Positions 8,401-16,445 of a stretch of DNA of 64,000 nt are shown piece after piece. Location of the stretch: positions 124,001-188,000 of the forward strand of contig JAJDTP010000005.1 in assembly GCA_022827095.1 (NCBI GenBank), written 5' to 3'. The position numbers and the translations under genes were made by a program. The DNA is from Dehalococcoidia bacterium. Its GTDB lineage: Bacteria; Chloroflexota; Dehalococcoidia; Lucifugimonadales; UBA3495. Under the pieces are notes generated by a model that saw only the letters and a program-made list of their open reading frames with translations, was not told the origin of the DNA and searched no databases. Within the stretch, counting starts at the first letter, position 1, and each line of letters starts with the position of its first letter.

Positions 8401-9080
8401 ACGTTGGTGCCGGTCTGGATGCAGATGTACACGTCCTGGTACTGGTAGTCCGACTGCCGGACGTAATGGGCGTCGTTGGTGACCAGCAGCGGTATGCCCG
8501 TGACCCGGTTCAGGCGAACCAGACCATCGTTGATCCGGGGCAACTGCTCGATATGCTCGTGGCGCTGCAGTTCTAGGAAGTAGTTCTCGCCGAACAGCTC
8601 GCGATACCAGCCGGCCATCTGCTTGGCGTCCTGGTAATTGCCGTCAGCCAGCAGGATGGGCACCTCGGCCGACGGACACCCCGACAGGCAAATCAACCCG
8701 CTGCGGTAACGATCAATCAACTCCTTATCAATGCGCGGCCGGTAGTGGAAACCTTCCAGATGGGAGAGGGTCACCAGTTGCAGCAGGTTGCGGTAGCCGG
8801 TGTTGTCCTTGGCGATGAGCACCAGGTGGTTGGCGGTGCGCTCGTTGGGCGTGCGATCGTGTCGGCTGCCGTGAGCCACGTAGAATTCGCAGCCAATGAT
8901 CGGCTTGATGCCGGCGTCCTTGCACTCCGAGTAGAAATCGACGACGCCGTACATCGATCCGTGATCGGTGATGCTCATGGCGTCCATGCCCAACTCGCGG
9001 GTCCGGCTCACCAGGTCCGGTATGCGGCTGATGCCGTCGAGCATGCTGTATTCGGTGTGAGTATGCAGGTGAGTGAACAC
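5472..9080 (-). CDS. dnaE: DNA polymerase III alpha subunit
   Basis: 1202-residue replicative polymerase. The N-terminal PHP domain starts LHTHTEYSMLDG and carries further metal-site motifs (SITDHGSMYG). Palm-domain catalytic aspartates are in PDIDMDFQD (about residue 393) and LLKMDFLGLTNL (about 545). A helix-hairpin-helix region (about 830-880) is followed by an OB fold (about 985-1070, VTLLGHIAGV). The last 130 residues comprise a proline/alanine-rich linker and a small beta-rich tail domain, longer than in compact DnaE proteins. No proofreading exonuclease insertion, so this is DnaE1-type. Convergent with the carbonic anhydrase gene. Confidence 0.97.
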   Translation of the reverse strand: MFTHLHTHTEYSMLDGISRIPDLVSRTRELGMDAMSITDHGSMYGVVDFYSECKDAGIKPIIGCEFYVAHGSRHDRTPNERTANHLVLIAKDNTGYRNLLQLVTLSHLEGFHYRPRIDKELIDRYRSGLICLSGCPSAEVPILLADGNYQDAKQMAGWYRELFGENYFLELQRHEHIEQLPRINDGLVRLNRVTGIPLLVTNDAHYVRQSDYQYQDVYICIQTGTNVMDDKRLRMEDNSYYIRSAAEMATLFHDFPQAVDITGEVAQQCNVSLGFGQMHLPRYPTPNDEDADSYLERICWEGFNQRYGVKNDAARARMEYELEVVRQTSFANYFLVVWDIISFVRKRQILFGVRGSAAASVVLYCLGITDIDPMRYNLVFERFLNFERKEMPDIDMDFQDDRRDEVLRYVIDRYGSDRVAQIITFGTLGPKAALRDVGRGLGMSYGDVDRIARMVPFKSRTISDAMTANQEMADTYVRDATIRELVDNAQALEGIVHHVSTHAAGVLIADEPLTETVPLQRPSRGDENSPVMMTQYSMDPVAKLGLLKMDFLGLTNLTILDRTIKLLDEERGIRIDLSRLTLDDEATYDLLGTGNTTDLFQLESAGMQRYIKELKPSDLGDIAAMIALYRPGPMEHIDRFIRSKHGREQVTYPHPSMKELLDETYGVIVYQDQVLHVLQNFAGYSLGEADTVRKAMGKKIPELMAEERERFVSGAIQQGYSAQMGTEIFNLIEPFAGYAFNKAHSVSYGLISYWTAYFKTHYPLEYMASVLNCRLDHGDRYVASINECTRMGIGIELPDVNRSGIHYTIDTPTDRTQSGKVRIGLAAIKTVGEAAITPIVTERVSKGPYASITDFCRRVDVSGLNRRTLEGLAKAGAFDSLAPRATVIGNLDRIWALAQQETRNRNSGQFGMFGEEMDSGAGGTLLELDTSYADYTPQEKANLEKEYLGVALSYNPLLSLAAINPGDAYTLVDQLDEEMISSTVTLLGHIAGVTERYTRDNRKFLRVDLAMVGGQVEAMVWPDSLEKTAHVWQTGRVARVTGRLQIRGDDFSIACYEAQEFQLPENAPMAPAAEPEPKPASKPAPAGPSAPPKPARYNGNRPTPPPEAPAPTNGHREAGVLIRMVETDQPDEDRYRLRQAIRVMLEYTGEDKVYLELNLKEGRKVLMEIPTVSTAVCDELQQRVQDLLLQDETCTEYPEKAA

Positions 9081-9130
9081 GATCAGCGAACCTGTTATTG
9101 ATTAGGAATTGAAAATATGGCAATTGGGAA

Positions 9131-9136
9131 ATGATA
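9131..9136 (-). promoter_or_regulatory. Extended -10 promoter element of dnaE
   Basis: TGCTATCAT on the minus strand (TATCAT at 9131-9136), about 50 bases before the dnaE ATG. It matches the TGCTAnnnT pattern seen before several other genes in this window. Confidence 0.55.
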
Positions 9137-9267
9137 GCAGCGGGCTGCCCGCCGTGCCATTGCCCGGGGCAATTTTTGCCGCTCCGCAGGGTCGACAGCC
9201 CTTACCGAAGTGTGGCCCGCCGCCGGGTGACGGAACGGGCCACTATACGGCAGAAGCGCCGGGCGGG

Positions 9268-9708
9268 CTACCCCGGAGTTTGCCGGACGAGGTCGGCAAC
9301 GCGGGCTACGGTGGAGAGGGGTGGAATAACGCCGGGCGGCGTTGGCGTGTTGGCAACCCGGAGCAGCTCTGCTATCGGGATGCGGAGGTGCCGGTGCAGG
9401 GTCTCCGCCATCGCCAGCGTCATCTCCTGTTCGCCGGCCAGCAATTCTTCAATGTCGCCCGGGTCGCCCAACAGTTGATTTATAGCCTGCACCGTCCAGC
9501 CCTTTTCCTCAACCCAGAACCTGATGAGCGCCCTGCCTTCGGGGACAGGCATCGGTATGTTGCGGTATTCGTAGAGCAAAACCAGATCAACCAGAAGGTC
9601 AATCTCTTCATCCTCCGGGGTATCAGGCTCCGCGTCCATCAGAATTTCAATGCGAGCCAAAGCCGCTTCATATTCCTCTTCGGTCCGGACTGGCTTGATA
9701 TTACCCAT
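9268..9708 (-). CDS. HigA-like antitoxin / XRE-type transcriptional regulator
   Basis: 146-residue protein. Residues 10-55 match the acidic HigA N-terminal pattern EYEAALARIEILMDAEPDTP...EIDLLVDLVLLYE. A helix-turn-helix region follows near 65-110 (WTVQAINQLLGDPGDIEELLAGEQEMT). The start is ATG 9706-9708, because the longer in-frame extension is only a shadow of the upstream gene, whose stop lies 8 bases before it. No HigB toxin is adjacent, so it may be a solitary regulator. It is the last gene of the minus-strand group that includes the selenoprotein. Confidence 0.72.
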   Translation of the reverse strand: MGNIKPVRTEEEYEAALARIEILMDAEPDTPEDEEIDLLVDLVLLYEYRNIPMPVPEGRALIRFWVEEKGWTVQAINQLLGDPGDIEELLAGEQEMTLAMAETLHRHLRIPIAELLRVANTPTPPGVIPPLSTVARVADLVRQTPG

Positions 9709-9716
9709 TTGCGCGA

Positions 9717-10790
9717 TCACCCCGGAATCTCTATCTTCTCCGTCACCACCCGAGTCACTCCCCAGCCGGCCAGCCAGGCGGAGTGGCGTCCGTCGCCCCC
9801 GGCCACAACCACCACGATGTCGTCGGCCTGGAGCGAGATCGGCACCATGGTATTCGGATCCTCGTCGTTGACCCAATCCGGGTAGTTTCGGTTGCCCCAA
9901 TGTCCCAGCCCGGACAGGTCGGCGATTGACATGCGCGCGTTGGCGAACACGTACTCCCGGACATCCTGCTTGGTGAACCCATCCGCCGCCATTTCTGCCG
10001 CGTGCTCGGGGCTGATCACCAGCGTCACCTGCGCCCCCGTCCCGATCTGGTAGAAATTGGAGAAACCCGTGGCCCGGGTCGCCTGCACCAGCGTGTTGAG
10101 CACGTCCGTGCCCCGGGACACCGTGGTTTCCATGACCGGGTAGAAGGCCCGGATGGCGTGCAGAGTCACCATGCTGTCTTCCGGGTCCAACCCCAGCTCC
10201 ACGTGCCTCGGCTCCCACGGGCTCCGCGCCTCGTTCTCGGCGAAGCAGAAGGAATAGCGGCCCGGCATCGCCAGAGTAGCCTTGTCCATGTCGCCGATGA
10301 TCAGCCCGGCCACGTTGCGGACGAACAGGCGCAGCGCCCGGCCGATAGTCGCATTAGCCCGGTAACCGGGACCGAACGCGCCCGAGTCGCCGTTGATGCC
10401 CAACCGTTCCGCAATGGGCCCGTTGACGATTACCACCGGAGCGGCGCCGCCCGTGGTGGCCTGGCACCCGGCCAGGTTGAATGACGTCTGCAGGACTGCT
10501 TTCACGCAGGCCACCACCACCGGAAAGTACTCCGGTCGACAGCCGGCCATCACCGCGTTGATCGCGACCTTCTCGATGGTGACTTCCGAGTTGGAAGGCT
10601 GGGCTATGCCCAGGGACAGCGAGGGGTCTTCGCCCCACGGGCCGAGCATCCGTTGCACGGCATCCTCCGTGGCCGGAACGACGGGCATCCCGTCGGTCCA
10701 TCCCTGTTCTTCGTAGTAGTCCTGGATCGCGTCGTAGGTGTCAGGCACGGTGATCCGGCGCGAGTTCAAGGCTCGACTGTTGGTTGTCAT
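9717..10790 (-). CDS. Conserved protein with GWTDGxPVVPxT motif
   Basis: 357-residue protein of a conserved family of unknown function that I recognise by its N-terminal GWTDGMPVVPATEDAV and the central NGPIAERLGINGDSGAFGPG and GRALRLFVRNVAG blocks. Cysteines sit in two conserved contexts (VMAGCRPEYFP and NLAGCQATTGG) and could be functional. No signal peptide or membrane segment is visible. The start is ATG 10788-10790; an upstream in-frame start would lie inside the neighbouring gene. It overlaps the end of the phosphatase-like gene by 50 bases and precedes the HigA-like gene by 8. It is two genes downstream of the UGSC selenoprotein. Function unknown. Confidence 0.75.
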   Translation of the reverse strand: MTTNSRALNSRRITVPDTYDAIQDYYEEQGWTDGMPVVPATEDAVQRMLGPWGEDPSLSLGIAQPSNSEVTIEKVAINAVMAGCRPEYFPVVVACVKAVLQTSFNLAGCQATTGGAAPVVIVNGPIAERLGINGDSGAFGPGYRANATIGRALRLFVRNVAGLIIGDMDKATLAMPGRYSFCFAENEARSPWEPRHVELGLDPEDSMVTLHAIRAFYPVMETTVSRGTDVLNTLVQATRATGFSNFYQIGTGAQVTLVISPEHAAEMAADGFTKQDVREYVFANARMSIADLSGLGHWGNRNYPDWVNDEDPNTMVPISLQADDIVVVVAGGDGRHSAWLAGWGVTRVVTEKIEIPG

Positions 10791-11559
10791 AAAGTTCACT
10801 CTTCTGCGGTGGATTTTGCGGCGGGTCGCCGGTGGACAGATCGGCGAGGACGCCGAAATGGTCGGACAGGCGCCGTTCTCCGTCCATATTGTCAATCGTG
10901 GTCAGGGATGCAGCGGATAGTTCTCCGCTGATGGCGATATGGTCAATGGCGCGCCGGCCCCGCAAACCAAGTCCGGCGGTCGCGATGGTCAAGCCTGGCG
11001 TTGGCCCGGCAAGCATGGTTTCCTGCAATTGGGCACGCGCCGGACGAGAAAGCGGCGGGTAAGGCCTTCGGCGTTGCCCAATTTGCTGGTTGAAGTCGCC
11101 CATCAGGATGAGCGGACCGGGTGCCTGACGTTCCAGGATTGCAGCGAGGCCACCGAGATACGTGGAGTGGTCTTCCCACGGTTCTTTGTTCTTGGCGCCG
11201 ACGTTCACATTGGCGTTGTGATAGGGGATACAAACGCCAATCACTGTTACCTCGCCCGCCGACGTTTGCGTGGTGCCGGCGATGAAACGTCCCTTGGGTA
11301 AAGCCTCGCATCCAACATCATCAACATCAGTCCACCCGCAACGCGACCAAAGGAGCACTTTCTGTTGATTGCTCCCGGCTGACGGACTCCAACGATCCCG
11401 GGGAGAGATCAAGTGCCCGTCCCACTCCGACAACAGCCTTGCGTCTGTCTCCGTGAGGCAGATGATGTCCGGACAGTGCTCGGTAAGGCGGTCCAAAATG
11501 TAAGGGCTACGCGCTGCAGCGGGCGTAGCCCATTCGACATTCCAGTTGACCACTTTCAT
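10741..11559 (-). CDS. Endonuclease/exonuclease/phosphatase family protein
   Basis: 272-residue EEP-fold hydrolase, probably a metal-dependent phosphodiesterase or nuclease. Fold signatures: N-terminal VVNWNVEWA (metal-binding Asn), CLTETDARLL (metal Glu), LILMGDFNQQIG (catalytic Asp/Asn), IDHIAISG and the C-terminal LSDHFGVL (catalytic Asp-His). The substrate cannot be told. The C-terminal 30 residues past the catalytic His are low-complexity. No signal peptide. It lies 28 bases downstream of the selenoprotein gene on the same strand. Confidence 0.82.
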   Translation of the reverse strand: MKVVNWNVEWATPAAARSPYILDRLTEHCPDIICLTETDARLLSEWDGHLISPRDRWSPSAGSNQQKVLLWSRCGWTDVDDVGCEALPKGRFIAGTTQTSAGEVTVIGVCIPYHNANVNVGAKNKEPWEDHSTYLGGLAAILERQAPGPLILMGDFNQQIGQRRRPYPPLSRPARAQLQETMLAGPTPGLTIATAGLGLRGRRAIDHIAISGELSAASLTTIDNMDGERRLSDHFGVLADLSTGDPPQNPPQKSELYDNQQSSLELAPDHRA

Positions 11560-11587
11560 GGCGAAAGCGGCACGTCGGCCGGAGTGA

Positions 11588-12127
11588 TTACTTCCCGTTG
11601 GTCAGCATCTCGGCGATCTGGCCGGCGTACTCGTGCGCCAAATGCTGCACTTCCGGTATCGACCGGGAGGCCAGGGGACTGGGCAACGCCAGGATTTGTA
11701 CGCCGGGCATTCCCAGCGAGGAGGCGCGGGCGTGCGCGGCCCGGGTGAAACTCTCGGTGATGACGCTAACGGATGGAATCCCGCGGGTTTCGGTAACTAC
11801 TGTGTCGTGGAGACCCCACGCCGTGCAGCTCCCTCAATCCGCGATGCCGTGCACCACCGCATCGCATTGCTCGATTAGCTCGTCAATGGTCTCGTCTGAG
11901 CAGGGGGCGCTGAAACTGAACTTCCGAAGGTAGACCACCTTCTCGACGGCGTACTCCTCCTCCAGGATTACCTGGAGTTCCTGCAGGAAGTTGTCGGAGT
12001 GGTACTTGCGGTTTTCCAGCAGACCGATGGTCTTGCCCGCCAGGCCGGGCAAGCGGCCCGCGGCATCCCGCTCCTCGGTCTTTTGCTCTGGACGCGGGTC
12101 CAGGATCTGGATGGTTGCGGTCGTCAT
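11588..12127 (-). CDS. UGSC-family selenoprotein (in-frame TGA read as selenocysteine)
   Basis: 179-residue protein if TGA 11834-11836 is decoded as selenocysteine at position 98. The N-terminal part (97 residues) contains GLAGKTIGLLENRKYHSDNFLQ and ends CDAVVHGIAD. Then follow TGA and GSCTAWGLHDTVVTETRGIP, giving the U-G-S-C motif of the family of that name, with Cys101 a likely redox partner of Sec98. The frame stays open for 81 codons to TAA 11588-11590 and keeps a Rossmann-like pattern (IPSVSVITESF). A hairpin with a GGTCT loop begins 13 bases after the TGA. The biochemical role of the family is not known to me. It is preceded by guaB3 and followed by the EEP protein. An automatic caller would truncate it at 97 residues. 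Confidence 0.88.
11806..11836 (-). promoter_or_regulatory. Bacterial SECIS element with its UGA codon
   Basis: TGA (11834-11836) is followed 13 bases later by a perfect 5-bp stem CGTGG/CCACG closing a GGTCT loop at 11811-11815. The loop starts 18 bases after the TGA, within the distance used by bacterial SECIS elements. As I recall, the GGUCU loop sequence also occurs in the E. coli fdhF SECIS. Expected to bind SelB in the mRNA. Confidence 0.78.
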
Positions 12128-12148
12128 GGTTCCTCCGTTTGCTATTCA

Positions 12149-12178
12149 ACCGTCATTCCCGTGAAATCGGGAATCCAG
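12149..12178. repeat. dRS3-like dispersed repeat
   Basis: CGTCATTCCCGTGAAATCGG and onward: the core is ATTCCC, 8 bases, GGGAAT, the same architecture as the neisserial dRS3 repeat. It lies in the 54-base gap between guaB3 and the selenoprotein gene and could also weaken readthrough as a hairpin. A diverged copy is at 20370-20400. Confidence 0.65.
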
Positions 12179-12181
12179 CGT

Positions 12182-13318
12182 TTATCCCAGCATCTGGTAG
12201 TGCTTGCCCTCGGTCTTGATCGCCGGGGCGATGACCATTTCAGTTTTGTGGAAATCGCGCACGGTGTACGCGCCACACATGCCCATGGCCACGCGCAACG
12301 CGCCGACGAGGTTCTGCGTGCCGTTGGTCACGCTGGACGGCCCATGCATCAGTTGCCTCAGAGATCCCTTGGTGCCGACGTTGATCCGGGTTCCCCGAGG
12401 CAGTTCGGGATGGGCGTTAGCCATGCCCCAGTTGTAACCCCGTCCCGGCGCCTCGGCCGCCTGGGCAAATGGCGTGCCCAGCATGACGCCGTCGGCTCCG
12501 CTGGCCATGGCCTTGCATACGTCGCCGCCCGTCCGCAGCCCTCCATCGGTGATCACGCTGACGTACCGGCCCGTGCGCTGGAAATAGTCCTCGCGAGCAG
12601 CCGCGCACTCCAGGGTCGCAGTCACCTGCGGCACGCCAACCCCGGTCACCTCGCGGGTGGTGCAGGCCGCGCCAGGGCCAACCCCGACGAGTATGGCGTC
12701 GATCCCGGTTTCCATCAGTTCGCTGGCGACGGCGTAGCTGACGCAGTTGCCCACCACCACGGGTACGTTCAGCGATTCGATCAACTCGGAAAAGATGAGA
12801 CCCCGGTAACTGCGGGACATGTGCCGCGCCGTGGTAACCGTCGACTGCACCACGATGATGTCGGCGCCGGCCTCCACCGCCATCGGGCTGAGCCGCTTGG
12901 TGGTCTGGGGGGTGAACGCGATGGCGGCTATGGACCCCGACTGCTTGATCTCCTGGACGCGCTCGCCGATCAGGTGATCCTGCACCGGCTGGCTGTAAAC
13001 CTCTTGTAGGTACTCCGTGACCTCCGCCTGGTCCATCGAGATGATTTCTTCCAGCACCGAGTAGGGGTCTTCGTACCGGGTGTAGAGGCCCTCGCCATTC
13101 AGCACGCCGAGACCGCCCATCTCGTGCATCAGTGTCGCGAATCGAGGCGACACCGAACCGTCCATCGCAGAGGCCATTACCGGGGATTCGAACGAGTACT
13201 GGCCAATGCTCATCTGAGTGGATGTCATTTCCGGGTTGATCGTGACTTCGCCGGGGACGATTGCGACTTCGTCAAAACCGTAGGACCGTTCCAATTCTTT
13301 GAGCAAACGCCTGGCCAT
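12182..13318 (-). CDS. GuaB3-type IMP dehydrogenase-related protein
   Basis: 378-residue TIM-barrel protein of the IMPDH/GMP reductase superfamily, closest in length and motifs to the GuaB3 group. The catalytic Cys loop is [20 protein letters not shown] near residue 225, the phosphate-binding region is [20 protein letters not shown] near 275, followed by [12 protein letters not shown]. No CBS domains, unlike classical GuaB. In actinobacteria and relatives such proteins accompany a separate true IMPDH; the exact reaction is uncertain. GAGGTGAC lies just upstream of the start. It is the first gene of the minus-strand group containing the selenoprotein and has its own consensus promoter. Confidence 0.85.
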   Translation of the reverse strand: MARRLLKELERSYGFDEVAIVPGEVTINPEMTSTQMSIGQYSFESPVMASAMDGSVSPRFATLMHEMGGLGVLNGEGLYTRYEDPYSVLEEIISMDQAEVTEYLQEVYSQPVQDHLIGERVQEIKQSGSIAAIAFTPQTTKRLSPMAVEAGADIIVVQSTVTTARHMSRSYRGLIFSELIESLNVPVVVGNCVSYAVASELMETGIDAILVGVGPGAACTTREVTGVGVPQVTATLECAAAREDYFQRTGRYVSVITDGGLRTGGDVCKAMASGADGVMLGTPFAQAAEAPGRGYNWGMANAHPELPRGTRINVGTKGSLRQLMHGPSSVTNGTQNLVGALRVAMGMCGAYTVRDFHKTEMVIAPAIKTEGKHYQMLG

Positions 13319-13353
13319 TGTGTCACCTCACAGCCTGCCGTGAAGAATGCCGA

Positions 13354-13383
13354 ACTATAGTAGGAGACTGAAATAACCGTCAA
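13354..13383 (-). promoter_or_regulatory. Promoter of guaB3 and the selenoprotein gene group
   Basis: Minus-strand -35 TTGACG (13378-13383), 18-base spacer, -10 TATAGT (13354-13359), 36 bases upstream of the guaB3 ATG. Confidence 0.75.
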
Positions 13384-13446
13384 CCCAGACGGGGATTGGA
13401 GACTGGATTCAGTGACTGGGCTCGCTCCAATCGACCCGTAAATTGT

Positions 13447-13485
13447 AGCATTCGGGGGCGCCTATTTCTGGGCGCCCCCGATGCT
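13447..13485 (-). terminator. Strong hairpin after clpC
   Basis: AGCAT(T/C)CGGGGGCGCC stem with complementary CGCCCCCGATGCT arm and a short A/T-rich loop; about 15 pairs, 22 bases after the clpC stop. The following tract is only weakly T-rich, so this is a probable rather than classical terminator. Confidence 0.65.
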
Positions 13486-13506
13486 CGTTCGTCGGTAAAT
13501 CTCGTG

Positions 13507-15981
13507 CTAGGCCACAGGCAAGGCGGCCATTTCTCCTTTCCGCACCTTGATGCAGATCTTGCCGTCTTCGTCCATGTCGACGATCGCAGTGTCCCCTTCC
13601 TCGAACTTGCCTCCGAGGAGTTCGTCAGACAGCCGGTCTTCGACCTCGTTCTGGATCAAGCGGCGCAGCGGGCGCGCTCCCAGCACCGGATCGAAACCAT
13701 TTGCCCCCAGGTACTCGCGAGCCGGCTCGGTGAGCTCGATGCTGATCTCGCGTTCGCTCAGCTCTTCGCGGACCATGTTCATCATCAGGTCCACGATCTG
13801 GTGGATCTCTTCCCTGCTCAGGGCATGGAACACGATGGTGGCATCCAAACGGTTGAGGAATTCGGGACGGAAGAAGCGCTTGACTTCGTCCATAACCTTG
13901 TCCTTCATCCGCTCATAGGCCTGGTGGTCCGTCTGCGACTGTTCGGACTTCACGGCGAACCCCAACGAGGTGTCGCGCTTGATCAGGTCCGACCCGAGGT
14001 TACTGGTCATCACGATGATCGAGTTGCGGAAGTCCACGCGGCGGCCCCGGGCGTCGGTCAACTGGCCGGCGTCGAAGATCTGCAACAGGATGTTGAATAT
14101 CTCAGGGTGCGCCTTTTCGATCTCATCCAGGAGGATGGCGCAGTAGTTCTTCTTGCGCACGCCCTCGGTGAGCTGGCCGCCCTCGTCGTAGCCGACGTAG
14201 CCCGGAGGCGCGCCGATGAGGCGGGCGGTGGTGTGGCGCTCCTGGAATTCCGACATGTCCAGGCGGATCATGTTGTCCTCATGCCCGAACAGGAACTCCG
14301 CCATGGCGCGCACCAGCTCGGTCTTGCCCACGCCGGTGGGGCCGAGGAACAAGAATACGCCGATGGGATGGCGCGGATCCTTGAGGCCGGCCCGGGCGCG
14401 GCGCACCGCCTTGGAGATGCCCACGATGGCTTCGTCCTGGCCGATGATCCGCTTGTGCAGTTCCTCCTCCATGCGGAGCAACCGCTCGGTCTCTTCCTGC
14501 GCCAGTCGGGTTACCGGTATGCCGGTCCACATGCTGACCACCTCGGCGATATCTTCCTCGGTAACCTGCGTGCGTTCCTTGTTGCGGTCCGCTTTCCACT
14601 CGCGCTCCATGTCGCCCACGTTCTCGGTCAGGTGGAGTTCTCGGTCGCGGAGCTCGGCGGCAACTTCGTATTGTTGCGAAGCAATGGCCTCGTCCTTTTC
14701 CTTGCGCACCCGCTCCAGGACTTCCATCGCGTCTTTGACTTCCTGGGGAGCGTGGCTACCGCGCAGGCGGACGCGCGAACCCGCTTCGTCCAGCAGGTCG
14801 ATAGCTTTGTCGGGCAGGAAGCGGTCGGGAATGTACCGGGTCGACAGCGTGGCCGCCGCCCGCACCGCGTCCTCGGTGATTTCAACGTTGTGGTGGTCCT
14901 CGTACTGGATCTTGACGCCGCGCAGGATGTCCACGGTCATCTCGGCGTCGGGCTCCTCCACCCGCACTGGCTGGAGCCGTCGCTCGAGGGCCGGGTCGCG
15001 CTCCACGTACTTGCGGTAGTCGTCCAGCGTGGTCGCGCCGATGCACTGGATCTCGCCGCGGGCCAGGGACGGCTTCAGGATATTGGAAGCGTCCACGGCG
15101 CCTTCCGCGGCTCCGGCTCCGACCAGGGTATGGATTTCGTCGATGAAGAGCACGCAGTTACCGGAGGTCTTGATCTCCTCGATCACCTTCTTCAACCGCT
15201 CTTCGAACTCACCGCGGTATTTGGTGCCGGCGACCAGGGCGCCCATGTCCAGTGTGACCAAGCGCTTGCCCTGCAGAGTGTCCGGGACGTCGCCCGAGGA
15301 GATCTGCTGAGCCATCGCTTCCACGATGGCGGTCTTGCCGACGCCGGGCTCTCCCACCAGGACCGGGTTGTTCTTGGTCCGGCGGCTGAGGATCTGGGTC
15401 ACGCGCTCAATCTCAGTGTCCCGGCCGATCACCGGGTCCAGCTTGCCGCCCATGGCCGCGTTGGTAAGGTCGACGCCCAACTGGTCCAGGGTGGGAGTAC
15501 GCGTGGACGAACTCCGGCTGGTGGAACTCCCTGTGCCCGAGTTGCTGAGGATCCGGTGGGTCTCGGCGCGAACCTTCTCCAAGTTGACGCCCAAGCTCTC
15601 CAGAACGCCGGCGGCGACGCCTTCTCCTTCTCGAAGCAGGCCGATCAGCAAGTGCTCCGTTCCGATGTAGGTGTGGTTCATCCTGCGGGCCTCGTCGACG
15701 GCCAGTTCCACGACCTTCTTGGCCCTGGGGGTGAGGCCGATCTCGCCCTGCGCCGGGCGCTCGCCGCGTCCGATGATGAACTCTACGGCCGAGCGCACCT
15801 TGGTCAGGTCGACGCTCAGCCCCGACAGCACTCGAGCGGCTACGCCCTCGGTCTCCCGTACCAGGCCAAGCAGGATGTGCTCGGTCCCGATGTAGTTGTG
15901 GTTAAACCGTTGCGCTTCTTCCTGGGCCAGGGACAAAACCCGCCGTGCCCGCTCTGAAAACTTCTCGAATCTGCTGCCCAT
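13507..15981 (-). CDS. clpC: ATP-dependent Clp protease ATP-binding subunit ClpC
   Basis: 824-residue class I Clp/Hsp100 unfoldase that feeds substrates to ClpP. Two N-terminal Clp repeats (about 1-145, [14 protein letters not shown] and [14 protein letters not shown]). AAA1 has Walker [10 protein letters not shown] near 215 and Walker B LFIDEIH. A UVR-like segment sits in the middle domain ([13 protein letters not shown] near 435), which identifies ClpC rather than ClpA or ClpB. AAA2 has GPTGVGKTE near 555. Full length, no damage. clpP is not in the window. The -10 candidate TAAAAT (16032-16037) lies 50 bases upstream, next to the 5S terminator. Confidence 0.97.
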   Translation of the reverse strand: MGSRFEKFSERARRVLSLAQEEAQRFNHNYIGTEHILLGLVRETEGVAARVLSGLSVDLTKVRSAVEFIIGRGERPAQGEIGLTPRAKKVVELAVDEARRMNHTYIGTEHLLIGLLREGEGVAAGVLESLGVNLEKVRAETHRILSNSGTGSSTSRSSSTRTPTLDQLGVDLTNAAMGGKLDPVIGRDTEIERVTQILSRRTKNNPVLVGEPGVGKTAIVEAMAQQISSGDVPDTLQGKRLVTLDMGALVAGTKYRGEFEERLKKVIEEIKTSGNCVLFIDEIHTLVGAGAAEGAVDASNILKPSLARGEIQCIGATTLDDYRKYVERDPALERRLQPVRVEEPDAEMTVDILRGVKIQYEDHHNVEITEDAVRAAATLSTRYIPDRFLPDKAIDLLDEAGSRVRLRGSHAPQEVKDAMEVLERVRKEKDEAIASQQYEVAAELRDRELHLTENVGDMEREWKADRNKERTQVTEEDIAEVVSMWTGIPVTRLAQEETERLLRMEEELHKRIIGQDEAIVGISKAVRRARAGLKDPRHPIGVFLFLGPTGVGKTELVRAMAEFLFGHEDNMIRLDMSEFQERHTTARLIGAPPGYVGYDEGGQLTEGVRKKNYCAILLDEIEKAHPEIFNILLQIFDAGQLTDARGRRVDFRNSIIVMTSNLGSDLIKRDTSLGFAVKSEQSQTDHQAYERMKDKVMDEVKRFFRPEFLNRLDATIVFHALSREEIHQIVDLMMNMVREELSEREISIELTEPAREYLGANGFDPVLGARPLRRLIQNEVEDRLSDELLGGKFEEGDTAIVDMDEDGKICIKVRKGEMAALPVA

Positions 15982-16049
15982 GAGACTCTCCTGGGTTGAG
16001 GTCGGGCCAACTGATGCATGCTGGCGGCGCTATTTTACCGCATTCGGGC

Positions 16050-16095
16050 AAAAATAAAAGCGGCCGTGCCACCGAAACGTAACAGTGAAGCCGCT
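16050..16095 (-). terminator. Rho-independent terminator of the 5S rRNA gene
   Basis: Minus strand: AGCGGC, a 25-base loop region, GCCGCT, then TTTATTTTTG. It lies about 100 bases past the 3' end of 5S. No gene is visible between 5S and this hairpin. Confidence 0.7.
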
Positions 16096-16194
16096 CGGTT
16101 GATGTATCAACCTATCGCGTTACGTGCCCTACAGCTGCTTGCGATTCCTTGGTGCGCCATCACGCCCGCCCCGACTATCCTTTGAGTTTTGGTA

Positions 16195-16316
16195 CTTTCC
16201 GGCGGTGACCTATTTTCCCACTCCGTTACCAGAGCAGTATCGTCGGCGCTGGGGCGTTTCACTTCCGTGTTCGGGATGGGTACGGGTGGGGCCACCCCGC
16301 TTGAACCACCAGAAAG
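16195..16316 (-). rRNA. rrf: 5S ribosomal RNA
   Basis: 122-base 5S rRNA on the minus strand. Diagnostic core CCCATCCCGAACACGGAAGT, followed by GCGCCGACGATACTGC and ending GGTCACCGCCGGAAAG. The two ends pair over about 12 positions (CTTTCTGGTGGT with ACCGCCGGAAAG), which fixes the boundaries. No 16S or 23S gene is next to it: upstream is a divergent tRNA-Lys and then protein genes. It has its own promoter and terminator. Confidence 0.96.
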
Positions 16317-16326
16317 TAACGTGGCA

Positions 16327-16355
16327 ATTATGCCTCATATCCTGAGACTTGGCAA
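16327..16355 (-). promoter_or_regulatory. Promoter of the solitary 5S rRNA gene
   Basis: Minus-strand -35 TTGCCA (16350-16355), 17-base spacer, -10 CATAAT (16327-16332); predicted start about 4 bases before the mature 5S 5' end. Confidence 0.75.
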
Positions 16356-16409
16356 GGGTAAAGCCACCCGAAATTATCCAGTGATTTCAGGGCTAAACCG
16401 CCCCTATGC

Positions 16410-16415
16410 TATACT
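16410..16415 (+). promoter_or_regulatory. Extended -10 promoter element of tRNA-Lys
   Basis: TGCTATACT with TATACT at 16410-16415, about 31 bases before the tRNA. The same nine bases occur in the hisF promoter. Confidence 0.65.
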
Positions 16416-16445
16416 AGGCTACGACCCGCGGAGCGCCGCGCGAAG

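Noticed and set aside
9268-10218. Single 316-codon minus-strand gene
   Set aside because: Its first 170 codons overlap the GWTDG-family gene in another frame and show no family similarity; the HigA-like protein begins at 9708.
13396-15957. 853-codon open frame on the plus strand opposite clpC
   Set aside because: Antisense shadow caused by high GC and codon bias; clpC on the minus strand has complete domains. The same applies to long antisense frames opposite dnaE (6630-8576) and around 21925-23775.
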